Assembly (NCBI GenBank): GCA_034189325.1
Contig: JAXHUM010000002.1
Location: forward strand, 1 to 58,055
DNA length: 58,055 bases
From: JAXHUM01 sp034189325
GTDB taxonomy: Bacteria > Desulfobacterota > DSM-4660 > Desulfatiglandales > Desulfatiglandaceae
Direction of reading: 5' to 3'
Under the pieces are notes generated by a model. It saw only the letters and a list, made by a program, of their open reading frames with translations. It was not told the origin of the DNA and did no database searches. Each line of letters begins with the position of its first letter. Position 1 is the stretch's first letter. This document shows positions 51,097-58,055 of this stretch, in pieces. Made by a program: the position numbers and the translations under genes.

Positions 51097-52731
51097 ATGC
51101 CGGACAAAAAAGAATCGCTCAAGCGAAAAAAGGAGATGGAGTTCGATGAAAACAGGGCCCATTGGTTCAAAGAAGAAGAGAAAATCTCTGAGTTGTGGGA
51201 GAAGGCCTACATGCCGGGTGGCGAGGCCCAAGTTGAGCGTCTCAAAAAACAGGGCAAAAAACCTGTTCGACAGCTCATCAAACAACTCATTGATCCGGGG
51301 ACCGATTTTATGGAACTCAGCAGGGGTGCCGGCTTCGGCATGAACTACGAAACAGCGAAAGATGTCCCAAGCGCCGGCCTGGTTACGGGATTGGGCAGAG
51401 TGCACGACAACTGGGTTATGGTCATCGCCAATGACAGCCGCGTCAAGGCGGGGGCCTACTTTCCCATTAATTGCAAGAAGCACCTACGGGCCCAGAACAT
51501 AGCCGACGCCAGTGGTATCCCCTGTGTCTATATCGCCGATTCCGCAGGGGGTTACCTGCCTATGCAGGACAGGGTCTTCCCGGGCCAGGGACAGTTCGGC
51601 CGATTTTTTTATAACATGTGCAGGATGTCGGCAAAGGGCCTGAAACAATACACATTGAGCACGGGCGGGAACACGGCCGGAGGGGCCTATATCGTCTATC
51701 TTGCCTGTGAATCGATTATGATAGACAAGCTCGCCTATTCCTTCCTGGGCGGCCCGCCCATGGTGAAGTCCGCCATTGGAGAAGAGGTGACCATGGAGGA
51801 CCTGGGGGGCGCGAAGGTCCACACTGGTATTTCCGGCGGCGCCGACCACTTTGTCAAGTCCCAGGACGAGGGCATTGAAAAATTGAGGGAATTGTTATCT
51901 TGCGACCCCAAACAAAGCCTGCATATTGAGCGTCGCGAGCCAAAAGAGCCTAAAATTCCTATCGACAATCTCTACGGCGTTTTACCAAAGGATTCCTACA
52001 GGGGAATCAATGTGCGGGAGGTGATCCGATGCATTGCCGATGACAGCGAATTCATGGAGTACAAGCGGAACTACAATGTGGGGCGAGGCGACAACATTGT
52101 CTGCGGTAAGATGCACCTCAAGGGGATCCCTGTAGGCGTTGTGGCGAGCAACAGCAACGGCGTTATCTTTGTGGACGCCGCCAGAAAGGCCGCTGAATGG
52201 GTGATACGATGCTGCACACAGAAGATCCCCATTCTCTACATACAAAACTCGCCGGGGTATATGGTGGGGACCAAGGAGGAATACGCCGGTATAGGCAAGT
52301 ACGGCTCCGACATGGTCAGGGCCTGTGCATGCGCCAATGTCCCGAAGATCCAGTGGGTGATCGGTCCGGATCACGGGGCCGCAAACTACGGAATGTGCGG
52401 CAGGGCCTATGACCCCAGGTTCCTCTTCCATACCATACGGGGCAGGACATCGGTTATGTCCGGCAGAACAGCCGCCTTTATCCTCACCAGCCTTGAACGG
52501 GCCAACGCCAAACGGAGAGGAGAGGCCATGGACGAGGAAGAGGTGGAGAAGTTTGAACAGATGATGAAGGACAAGTATGCTCGGGAGGCCCACCCCTTTT
52601 ACCTGGAGGCCCGTCTTTTCAACGATGGGACCATACCGTTAAGGGATTCCCGCGATGCCCTGGCCACGGCCTTTGAGGTGTCTCTGTTACAGCCGATACA
52701 GGAGTCGAATTTCGGCAACTTTAAGTTTTAG
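51097..52731 (+). CDS. liuB: Acyl-CoA carboxylase carboxyltransferase, methylcrotonyl-CoA carboxylase beta-like
   Basis: The 544-aa protein has the two crotonase-fold halves of a biotin-dependent carboxyltransferase, with SAGLVTGLGRVHDNW, KKHLRAQNIADASGIPC, MCRMSAKGLKQ and GNTAGGAYIVYLACES in the first, and NSPGYMVGTKEEYAGIGK in the second. The blocks FLGGPPMVKSAIGEEV and EDLGGAKVH are those of the methylcrotonyl-CoA carboxylase beta branch. It would carboxylate 3-methylcrotonyl-CoA in leucine breakdown. No biotin carboxylase or carrier gene is in the window. ATG 51097 has AGGAGG upstream; an ATG 7 codons earlier does not. Other acyl-CoA substrates or a decarboxylase role are possible. Confidence 0.85.
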   Translation: MPDKKESLKRKKEMEFDENRAHWFKEEEKISELWEKAYMPGGEAQVERLKKQGKKPVRQLIKQLIDPGTDFMELSRGAGFGMNYETAKDVPSAGLVTGLGRVHDNWVMVIANDSRVKAGAYFPINCKKHLRAQNIADASGIPCVYIADSAGGYLPMQDRVFPGQGQFGRFFYNMCRMSAKGLKQYTLSTGGNTAGGAYIVYLACESIMIDKLAYSFLGGPPMVKSAIGEEVTMEDLGGAKVHTGISGGADHFVKSQDEGIEKLRELLSCDPKQSLHIERREPKEPKIPIDNLYGVLPKDSYRGINVREVIRCIADDSEFMEYKRNYNVGRGDNIVCGKMHLKGIPVGVVASNSNGVIFVDAARKAAEWVIRCCTQKIPILYIQNSPGYMVGTKEEYAGIGKYGSDMVRACACANVPKIQWVIGPDHGAANYGMCGRAYDPRFLFHTIRGRTSVMSGRTAAFILTSLERANAKRRGEAMDEEEVEKFEQMMKDKYAREAHPFYLEARLFNDGTIPLRDSRDALATAFEVSLLQPIQESNFGNFKF

Positions 52732-52872
52732 CGGTTCTTTGCGATTCTATTTAAGATTTTGCCGAGTCTTGAAACAACCCGGGAAGACAAAGGAGAGCCC
52801 TACGGCCCCATAAGGGAACAATATTGGTAGACTTCATGAAAACATGCACATCTAAGAAAGGGAGGATTGAAA

Positions 52873-53670
52873 ATGTCTGAGGTCATATTGCAGGAAAAGA
52901 CGGACGACGGCATCCTGACGCTCACCATGAATCGTCCGGAGGCAATGAACTGCATGAATTTTGACATGATCGAGACCCTCGACAGGGTGGTCAAAGAGTC
53001 CAACTTCGACATGTCTGTGCGGGTCATTATCATCACAGGGGCCCCACCACCGGAAGGGAAAAAGGCGTCCTTTTCCGCAGGGGCCGACCTCATAGAAAGG
53101 AGGACTCTTACCGACGATCAGGTCCGCCGTTTTATCGCCACTGTCCGTCAGACCATGATCACGGTTGAGTACGCCCGGGTCCCGGTTATTGCCGCCATCA
53201 ACGGCTTTGCCTTTGGAGGGGGCACCGAGCTTTCCCTTGCCGCCGACCTCCGTATTGCATCGACAAATGCCCTTATGGGGCTCACTGAGACGAGCCTGGC
53301 GATTATCCCAGGCGGCGGCGGCACGCAGCGTCTGCCGAGGATCGTGGGTGTGGCCAAGGCCAAAGAGCTGATTTACACGGCGCGGCGCATCACTGCCCAA
53401 ACAGCCCTGGAAATCGGTCTTGTCAGCCAAGTCGTAGAACCGGACAAGCTCATGGACGCGGCCACGGCACTGGCGGCCGAGATCACAAAGAACGGTCCTA
53501 TTGGGGTGCAACAGGCCAAATTCGCCATCAACTATGGGTCTGAATGCAGTCTCGGGGTGGCCCTGCCTCTGGAATCCAAGGCCTATGAGATCACGATCCC
53601 CACAGAAGATCGTCTCGAGGCGCTTGCGGCATTCGCTGAAAAACGCAAGCCTGTATTCAAGGGCAAATAA
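52873..53670 (+). CDS. liuC: Enoyl-CoA hydratase, probable methylglutaconyl-CoA hydratase
   Basis: The 265-aa crotonase has the oxyanion-hole segments FSAGADL and AINGFAFGGGTELSLA, and the catalytic region TSLAIIPGGGGTQRLPR. The C-terminal block ITIPTEDRLEALAAFAEK closely resembles human AUH, a methylglutaconyl-CoA hydratase that acts after the LiuB step. ATG 52873 with GGAGG 8 nt upstream is preferred over the TTG two codons before. It follows liuB by 140 bp. Confidence 0.85.
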   Translation: MSEVILQEKTDDGILTLTMNRPEAMNCMNFDMIETLDRVVKESNFDMSVRVIIITGAPPPEGKKASFSAGADLIERRTLTDDQVRRFIATVRQTMITVEYARVPVIAAINGFAFGGGTELSLAADLRIASTNALMGLTETSLAIIPGGGGTQRLPRIVGVAKAKELIYTARRITAQTALEIGLVSQVVEPDKLMDAATALAAEITKNGPIGVQQAKFAINYGSECSLGVALPLESKAYEITIPTEDRLEALAAFAEKRKPVFKGK

Positions 53671-53763
53671 ACCTATCAATTACCCCGCAGGGGCCGTTCC
53701 TTCGGCTCTTGCTGGGGAGGCGAAAAAAGATGATGTCTCCGACTTGAGCACACTCTGTTCTAT

Positions 53764-54939
53764 CTAAACATATTCAAGACCCCTTCGGATGATCTCATCG
53801 GCAATGACCAGGCGGCGGATCTCGGAGGTGCCGGCCCCCACTTCATAGAACTTGGCGTCCCTGTAGAACCTGTTAATGGGATATTCCAGCATATAGCCGT
53901 ATCCCCCATGGATCTGCATGGCGCTGGCAGCCACGCGCGTAGCTGTCTCACCGGCAAACAACATGGCTGAAGCGGACAGCTTGTGGACCTCTGTTCCCTT
54001 GCCGCCTCGATCAGCCTGGTCCGCCAGGACAGCCGCCCGGTAGACAAGTCCTCTGGCAGCCTCGACCTCCACGTACATATCCGCCAGTTTTGTCTTGGTC
54101 ATCTGGAAGTTGCAGATCGGTTCGCCGAACTGCTCTCTCTCCTTGGAGTATTGGAGGCCCAGTTCAAAGGCCCCCTGGGCGATCCCAAGGGGTTCGCCGG
54201 CAAAAAAGGCCCTTTCCACATCCAGCCCGCTCATCATGACATTGATACCGCCGTCGACCACACCCTCGACGTTCTCGACCGGCACCCTGCAATCTTCAAA
54301 AATCATCTCCCCTGTTGGAGAGCCCCTGTTGGACATTTTCTTCAACTTCGGCGGAAGGGTGAGTCCTGGAAATTCATTCTCAACAATAAAGGCGGTAATG
54401 CCTTGGGCCCTTTTTTCAGGGCTGGTCTTGGCATAGGTGACAAACACATTCCCCACGGGCGCGTTCGTGATAAACATCTTGGACCCGTTCAGGACAAAAT
54501 GGTCGCCGTCTCTGACAGCGTTCGTCCGTATGCTCACGGCGTCGGAACCTGCGTTGGGCTCGGTCAGGGCCAGGCATCCTATCAGGTCCCCGGAACAGAG
54601 CCCAGGGAGGTACTTCATCTTTTGCTCTTCATCGGCATTCCTGTGAATGTTGTCACAGCAAAGGTTGGAATGGGCCCCGAACGAAAGGGCCAGGCCCGGG
54701 CAGACCCGAGCCATCTGCTCGATAATAAGGACTGCTGCCAGCAGATCAAAACCGGACCCCCCGTATTTCTCATCGATAGATACACCCAAAAACCCGAGGT
54801 CCCCCATCTTTTTCCAGATACCTGGGGGGAATTGGTCCTCCTCATCGATCTGTTCCGCCAACGGCGCGATCTCCTTGACCATGAACTGGCGGACATTTTG
54901 CTGAATCATTTTGTGCTCTTCGCTTAATTCAAAATCCAT
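53764..54939 (-). CDS. liuA: Acyl-CoA dehydrogenase, probable isovaleryl-CoA dehydrogenase
   Basis: The 391-aa flavoprotein has the family blocks LALTEPNAGSDAVSI, FITNAPVG, QIHGGYGYMLEYPINR and AGTSEIRRLVIADE. SFGAHSNLC and the block MSGLDVERAFFAGEPLG match isovaleryl-CoA dehydrogenase, where the catalytic Glu sits in this second block rather than near the C terminus. It would feed electrons to ETF and make methylcrotonyl-CoA for LiuB. ATG 54939 has GAGGAG 7 nt upstream; the ATG 10 codons earlier has no site. It converges with liuC, so the three genes are not one operon. Confidence 0.87.
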   Translation of the reverse strand: MDFELSEEHKMIQQNVRQFMVKEIAPLAEQIDEEDQFPPGIWKKMGDLGFLGVSIDEKYGGSGFDLLAAVLIIEQMARVCPGLALSFGAHSNLCCDNIHRNADEEQKMKYLPGLCSGDLIGCLALTEPNAGSDAVSIRTNAVRDGDHFVLNGSKMFITNAPVGNVFVTYAKTSPEKRAQGITAFIVENEFPGLTLPPKLKKMSNRGSPTGEMIFEDCRVPVENVEGVVDGGINVMMSGLDVERAFFAGEPLGIAQGAFELGLQYSKEREQFGEPICNFQMTKTKLADMYVEVEAARGLVYRAAVLADQADRGGKGTEVHKLSASAMLFAGETATRVAASAMQIHGGYGYMLEYPINRFYRDAKFYEVGAGTSEIRRLVIADEIIRRGLEYV

Positions 54940-55075
54940 CTGGGTCTCCTCATTCAATGTAATGATCATAATAAGAAATCATAACAAACGCGGAAGCCGG
55001 CCTCCTTCTTCCCAACAGGGCCTCCATTTCCATCGCTCCTGTTCGCACCCACCTATACCATGCCTCCATGAAAGT

Positions 55076-56308
55076 TCAAATATCCAAAGGGCTTTTGACG
55101 CCAAAAATATTCTTTTTTGCCACATGGGTATATATCATGGTTGTCTGAAGGTTTTTATGGCCCAGGAGTTCCTGGATGGTGCGTATATCATATCCCTTTT
55201 CCACAAGATGCGTGGCAAAGCTGTGCCTCAGGGTGTGCACGGTCAGGTGCTTGGCGATCCCCGCCCTTTTTGCGGCCGGTCCTATGGCCCTTTGGAGGTT
55301 GCTGGGGTGCCTATGGTGTCGCCGTACCGTATGCGATCGGGGATCCACTGAGAGCGATTTCGAAGGAAAGACCCAGAACCATTCCCACGATGTGGCTGCA
55401 TTTGGGTATTTTCGGCCCAAGGCATTGGGCATGGAAACGCCTGCTAGATTTTTCTCCCGATCTTTTTCATGAAGGGCCCGGACATCTTCCAGGTGCTCCT
55501 GGAGATCGGTCTTAATGCTTTCAGGCATAATCGTCATGCGATCTTTATCACCCTTGCCCGATCTCACAAAAAGGGTGCTCCGCTCAAAGTCGAGGTCCTT
55601 GATCCTGAGGCGAGCGCACTCATTCATTCCGAGCCCCCCACCATAGATAACCCGTGCCATTAACTGATTCACACCCGACAACTGATCGATCAATCGGTGT
55701 ACTTCCTGGAGACTCAGGACAACCGGCAAGCGTCTCTTGGGTGCTGCCCTCACAGTATCGCGAATGTCGCCGACATCTTTTTCAAGCACATGACGATAAA
55801 AGAATAGGATGGCATTCAATGCCTGGTTCTGGGTGGCCTTGGCGACCCCTTTTTCAACAGCCAGGGCAGTCAGAAAATCAACCATATGAGAAGTATCCAA
55901 TTCAGCGGGATCAATATCCTGAAATCGTGAATAAAACTGACGTAACCATCCCATATATGACTGTTCTGTCCTATATGACCGTTGCTTCAATCGCAGCATC
56001 CTGACCATGCGGTCGGCATATTCCTTCCATGCCTCTTCATAGGATGTGGCGCTTCTTTCCCCATTATTTTTCCCGGTTTTAATAAAATATGAATAGAGCC
56101 GTATAGCCTCTCGGGCCTGTTTAATCTGCCATTCTTCATAGTCTTTCTGAAGAATACTTAAAAAGCGGTCGACCTCATCAGTCGTCGTCGATTTCTCAAG
56201 GTCCTTTTCAAGGTAGGCATAGAGTTTTGAAATCCACATCAGATAATAAGGTATTTTTTTTTCGGGGATCGTGTTTTTTGAAAATAAAAAAGATTTGAAC
56301 CTGTCCAT
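55076..56308 (-). CDS. intI: Integron-type tyrosine recombinase lacking the box I arginine
   Basis: The 410-aa recombinase contains the IntI-specific insertion (ALGRKYPNAATSWEWFWVFP, about residues 296-315) that separates integron integrases from other tyrosine recombinases. Lys252 (GKGDKDR), His358 and Arg361 (VHTLRHSFATHL), His384 (LLGHK) and the nucleophile Tyr393 (MIYTHV) are present. In box I the expected Arg is Gly227 (GGGLGMNECARLR), one base from an Arg codon. The enzyme is therefore probably catalytically dead, unless the base is an error. The N terminus carries about 90 extra residues compared with IntI1. No cassette array is seen. Start: ATG 56308 with only a weak ribosome site. 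Confidence 0.88.
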   Translation of the reverse strand: MDRFKSFLFSKNTIPEKKIPYYLMWISKLYAYLEKDLEKSTTTDEVDRFLSILQKDYEEWQIKQAREAIRLYSYFIKTGKNNGERSATSYEEAWKEYADRMVRMLRLKQRSYRTEQSYMGWLRQFYSRFQDIDPAELDTSHMVDFLTALAVEKGVAKATQNQALNAILFFYRHVLEKDVGDIRDTVRAAPKRRLPVVLSLQEVHRLIDQLSGVNQLMARVIYGGGLGMNECARLRIKDLDFERSTLFVRSGKGDKDRMTIMPESIKTDLQEHLEDVRALHEKDREKNLAGVSMPNALGRKYPNAATSWEWFWVFPSKSLSVDPRSHTVRRHHRHPSNLQRAIGPAAKRAGIAKHLTVHTLRHSFATHLVEKGYDIRTIQELLGHKNLQTTMIYTHVAKKNIFGVKSPLDI

Positions 56309-56641
56309 AAGTAATATCTCAAATAACTTTATTCAAGCTAATAATAATATTTAGGATAAGATGCTGAACCTCTGGATTGTCTCTTTTAAGTTTTTTGTAC
56401 GCATTTATTCTATTAACGTCATGATATTTGTCAACTAATTATTTGATCAATCCTGAATCGCAAAAAAATGAAAACAGTTGACTTGTGTTTATATCAAAGT
56501 GTATCATATATTAATTAGGCGCAAGTAGACTCTAAATAATCTATAAGTTCGAATTTGACCTCAATACGAGCGCGTTGAATAGTTTCATCGTTTGGCTTTT
56601 TGAATGACTATCGCACAATCAACAAAAAAGGAGGTATACTA
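56309..56641. other. AT-rich gap between intI and the RiPP-like operon
   Basis: About 330 bp, noticeably AT-richer than the rest of the window. It holds the promoter at 56478-56507. A single GTTGAAT (56574-56580) fits the GTTRRRY integron core site, but one match is expected by chance. No attC-like imperfect palindrome was found. Confidence 0.4.
56478..56507 (+). promoter_or_regulatory. Promoter of the PqqD-like/radical SAM operon
   Basis: TTGACT (56478-56483) and TATCAT (56502-56507) are separated by 18 nt. Start near 56514, leader about 130 nt, followed by AAGGAGGT 7 nt before the ATG at 56642. Confidence 0.55.
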
Positions 56642-57013
56642 ATGCGTTTTAAACTTTTTCTTAATAAGCTATCGGCAAGTCAGACTATTTCAGAATCAAA
56701 GCGAGAAAATAAAGCCTTGAATTGTTACGGCATGTGTAATCCTTATAACTCACGTCGACTAACTATGGATGATTCCCCTAGAATTTCTATGAATGATCTC
56801 TATCTTGCGATGAAAGCTTGGCGAATCAGGAAGGAAGGATTTGGCCATCTTGTTTACGATCCTGGCAACAGCCGAATTTATGAAGTAGATTCCGAAGGCG
56901 AGAGCTTTCTACGAGATTTTTGCAATGCTCAGAACTTGAAGGAGTTTGCCGTTGTTGCTGAGTCATCGCCCAATCATAGATCCATTTTGGAACAGATACA
57001 GACAGAGTGTATA
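56642..57013 (+). CDS. PqqD-like protein (RiPP recognition element) with an N-terminal extension
   Basis: The product is 124 aa from ATG 56642 (strong AAGGAGGT site). The last 65 residues resemble a PqqD-type wing: WRIRKEGFGHLVYDP, then SRIYEVDSEGESFLRDF, then a helical end. Such domains bind the leader of a ribosomal peptide and pass it to a radical SAM enzyme. The first 57 residues are unlike PqqD: basic, Ser/Asn-rich, with NCYGMCNPYN (two Cys 4 apart). This could be a leader/core segment fused to its own recognition element, but that is speculative. The stop overlaps the next ATG as ATGA. The PqqD call is by pattern and of moderate certainty. Confidence 0.65.
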
Positions 57014-57906
57014 TGAAAACGCTTTCCGCTCCTTTAATAGTATCCATTCAAGTTACGACGAACTGTAATTGTTCATGCACTTACTGTTATAATGCGAATG
57101 CTGGTTATTCAAAAACTATGTCGCTTTCAGATTTTCAGCACGTCGTAGAAATATTTGCTGAAAAGGAAATTTTTAATTTTGTGATTGAGGGTGGAGAACC
57201 TATGCTTCATCCTCAATTACAAGGATTAGTCCAAATCATTGAGGATACCGGCATTGAATATACTTTAATTACAAACGGCACTATGATTGATACTTATATG
57301 GCACAGTGGCTATCAAGATTGAATTGTGACTTGATAATCTCGCTCGATGGCCTGACTCAAAGTGTTCATAATAGAACGAGGAGCCGATATGAATCTGCCA
57401 TTAAAGGAATTAATAACCTTATCAGCTATGGCGTTTCATTTGGAATTAACACTGTCTTAAACAGACACAACATTAAATCATACCCTGACATTATTGAAAG
57501 ACTTTATCCACAAGTTAAGCGCTTCGCACTTCTAAGGCTTGTTCCTCGATCGGCTGATGATGATGTTGTTAAGGACTTATTAGCTTATTCATTAAGCGAG
57601 GTTGAGTGCCTTGAAAATGAGCTGCGCAATTTGTGCCAAATGAAACCTGATATTAGGATCGATTCTCCATTTAACCTTTCAGGGAACAAATCTAATGGAT
57701 TCTGCGAATCTCTCGAGGTACCTGGATGTCTTGCAGGGACAACATTATTAACGGTAAGACCAAATCTTGATGTGTTACCTTGTAGCTACTGCCAAGGGAA
57801 CGTGATCGGTAACCTTAAACTGCAAACATTTCATGAAATATGGGAGTCAGAGTCTACAAAAGAGATTCAGGCGGCCACAATACCACCATGTCTAAAGAGA
57901 ATGTAG
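57013..57906 (+). CDS. Radical SAM/SPASM-type enzyme
   Basis: The 297-aa protein has the CxxxCxxC cluster motif at Cys18, Cys22 and Cys25 (TNCNCSCTYC), GGEP at 60-63, ITNGT and LIISLDG, all standard for radical SAM cores. The C-terminal part carries further cysteines (PGCLAGTTLLTV, LPCSYCQGN, PPC) like a SPASM or twitch domain for auxiliary Fe-S clusters. Such enzymes with a PqqD-like partner modify peptides by C-C, C-S or C-O bond formation. The substrate is not identified. It is the second gene of the operon, in ATGA overlap with the first. A GTG two codons earlier is a less likely start. Confidence 0.85.
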   Translation: MKTLSAPLIVSIQVTTNCNCSCTYCYNANAGYSKTMSLSDFQHVVEIFAEKEIFNFVIEGGEPMLHPQLQGLVQIIEDTGIEYTLITNGTMIDTYMAQWLSRLNCDLIISLDGLTQSVHNRTRSRYESAIKGINNLISYGVSFGINTVLNRHNIKSYPDIIERLYPQVKRFALLRLVPRSADDDVVKDLLAYSLSEVECLENELRNLCQMKPDIRIDSPFNLSGNKSNGFCESLEVPGCLAGTTLLTVRPNLDVLPCSYCQGNVIGNLKLQTFHEIWESESTKEIQAATIPPCLKRM

Positions 57907-57916
57907 GAACATTAAG

Positions 57917-58055
57917 ATGAATTTGTACGATATAGATAAACGCGATCTTGCAGTTTTTTGCGCAAATCAGTTTGTTACTCAAATTTTGCCACGTATTTCG
58001 CGAGCTGGTTCTATTGAGGTGCGCGATGCTGATCGTAGCATAAGCGGAACCCGTG
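57917..58055 (+). CDS. Third gene of the RiPP-like operon, cut by the window edge
   Basis: An ATG at 57917, 10 nt after the radical SAM stop and preceded by AGGA, opens a frame still intact at the last base (46 codons seen). The translation starts MNLYDIDKRDLAVFCANQFV. I do not recognise the family from this fragment. It could be a second modifying enzyme, a transporter or an immunity protein. Confidence 0.6.
   Translation, partial: MNLYDIDKRDLAVFCANQFVTQILPRISRAGSIEVRDADRSISGTR

Noticed and set aside
52852..53679. A 275-codon minus-strand frame opposite liuC
   Set aside because: Antisense shadow of the enoyl-CoA hydratase gene; no ribosome site or family features.
53983..54927. A 314-codon plus-strand frame opposite liuA
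   Set aside because: It is the antisense shadow of a clear acyl-CoA dehydrogenase and shows no domain of its own.
56574..56580. GTTGAAT as an integron attI core site
   Set aside because: One GTTRRRY match in about 300 bp on two strands is expected by chance, and no paired RYYYAAC site or attC palindrome was found.
1..58055. CRISPR arrays, rRNA genes, insertion sequences
   Set aside because: I looked for regularly spaced repeats, rRNA motifs and transposase signatures and saw none. The only recombinase is the integron-type integrase.

Overview
The window is about 58 kb of bacterial chromosome, most likely from a sulfate- or sulfite-reducing member of the Desulfobacterota (the former Deltaproteobacteria). 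The strongest evidence is a complete dissimilatory sulfite reductase set: dsrA, dsrB and dsrD on the minus strand (18.4-21.3 kb), facing away from a cbiA-type siroheme amidase and dsrC on the plus strand (21.8-23.65 kb). A run of exactly 100 N inside glmS is flanked by two identical 121-bp segments. This is the signature of two contigs scaffolded without merging their k-mer overlap, so the sequence is probably a metagenome or draft assembly.

Layout. 0-4.3 kb: the end of an OmpR-type two-component system, two small accessory genes and an mtaD-type deaminase. 3.7-9.2 kb: a translationally coupled minus-strand cluster serS, transpeptidase, glmS and plsC. 9.5-18.2 kb: system II cytochrome c biogenesis (resB, ccsA), an MltD-like lytic transglycosylase, a membrane phosphoesterase, an HDAC-type amidohydrolase, a Cys-cluster protein and a TPR protein. 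18.3-23.7 kb: the dsr locus. 23.8-26.1 kb: gmk, remA, yicC and a DUF4416 gene. 26.5-29.4 kb: trkA-trkH potassium uptake. 29.6-33 kb: a promoter, a class I cyclic-di-GMP riboswitch and an intrinsic terminator ahead of pilC-pilS. 33-45 kb: a radical SAM/DUF2344 protein with RNase G, PP2C with FHA, tRNA-Thr, pyrF, tolQ/tolR-like genes, ftsB, a TPR protein, a core-MetE protein, an HDOD protein and two tRNA-Ser genes. 45-50.6 kb: mdh and a heterodimeric ABC exporter. 51-55 kb: three leucine/isovalerate catabolism genes. 55-58 kb: an integron-type integrase and an AT-rich operon that looks like a RiPP (peptide-modifying) cluster, cut by the window edge.

The gene content fits an anaerobic respirer: Dsr proteins with siroheme modification, cytochrome c maturation, malate dehydrogenase, and branched-chain acyl-CoA oxidation as a possible electron source. 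Cell-envelope genes are mixed in between. Regulation readable from sequence includes several good sigma-70-like promoters (for dsrAB, dsrC, serS, mdh, the riboswitch transcript, the two-component pair and the RiPP-like operon), a perfect 13-9-13 inverted repeat between dsrA and cbiA, and the c-di-GMP riboswitch.

The best candidates for something new are the PqqD-like/radical SAM-SPASM operon at the right edge, the neighbouring integron integrase that lacks the box I arginine, the tandem 8-residue repeat at the N terminus of DsrA, and the riboswitch-controlled pilC-pilS unit. No CRISPR array, rRNA, insertion sequence or complete prophage was seen.
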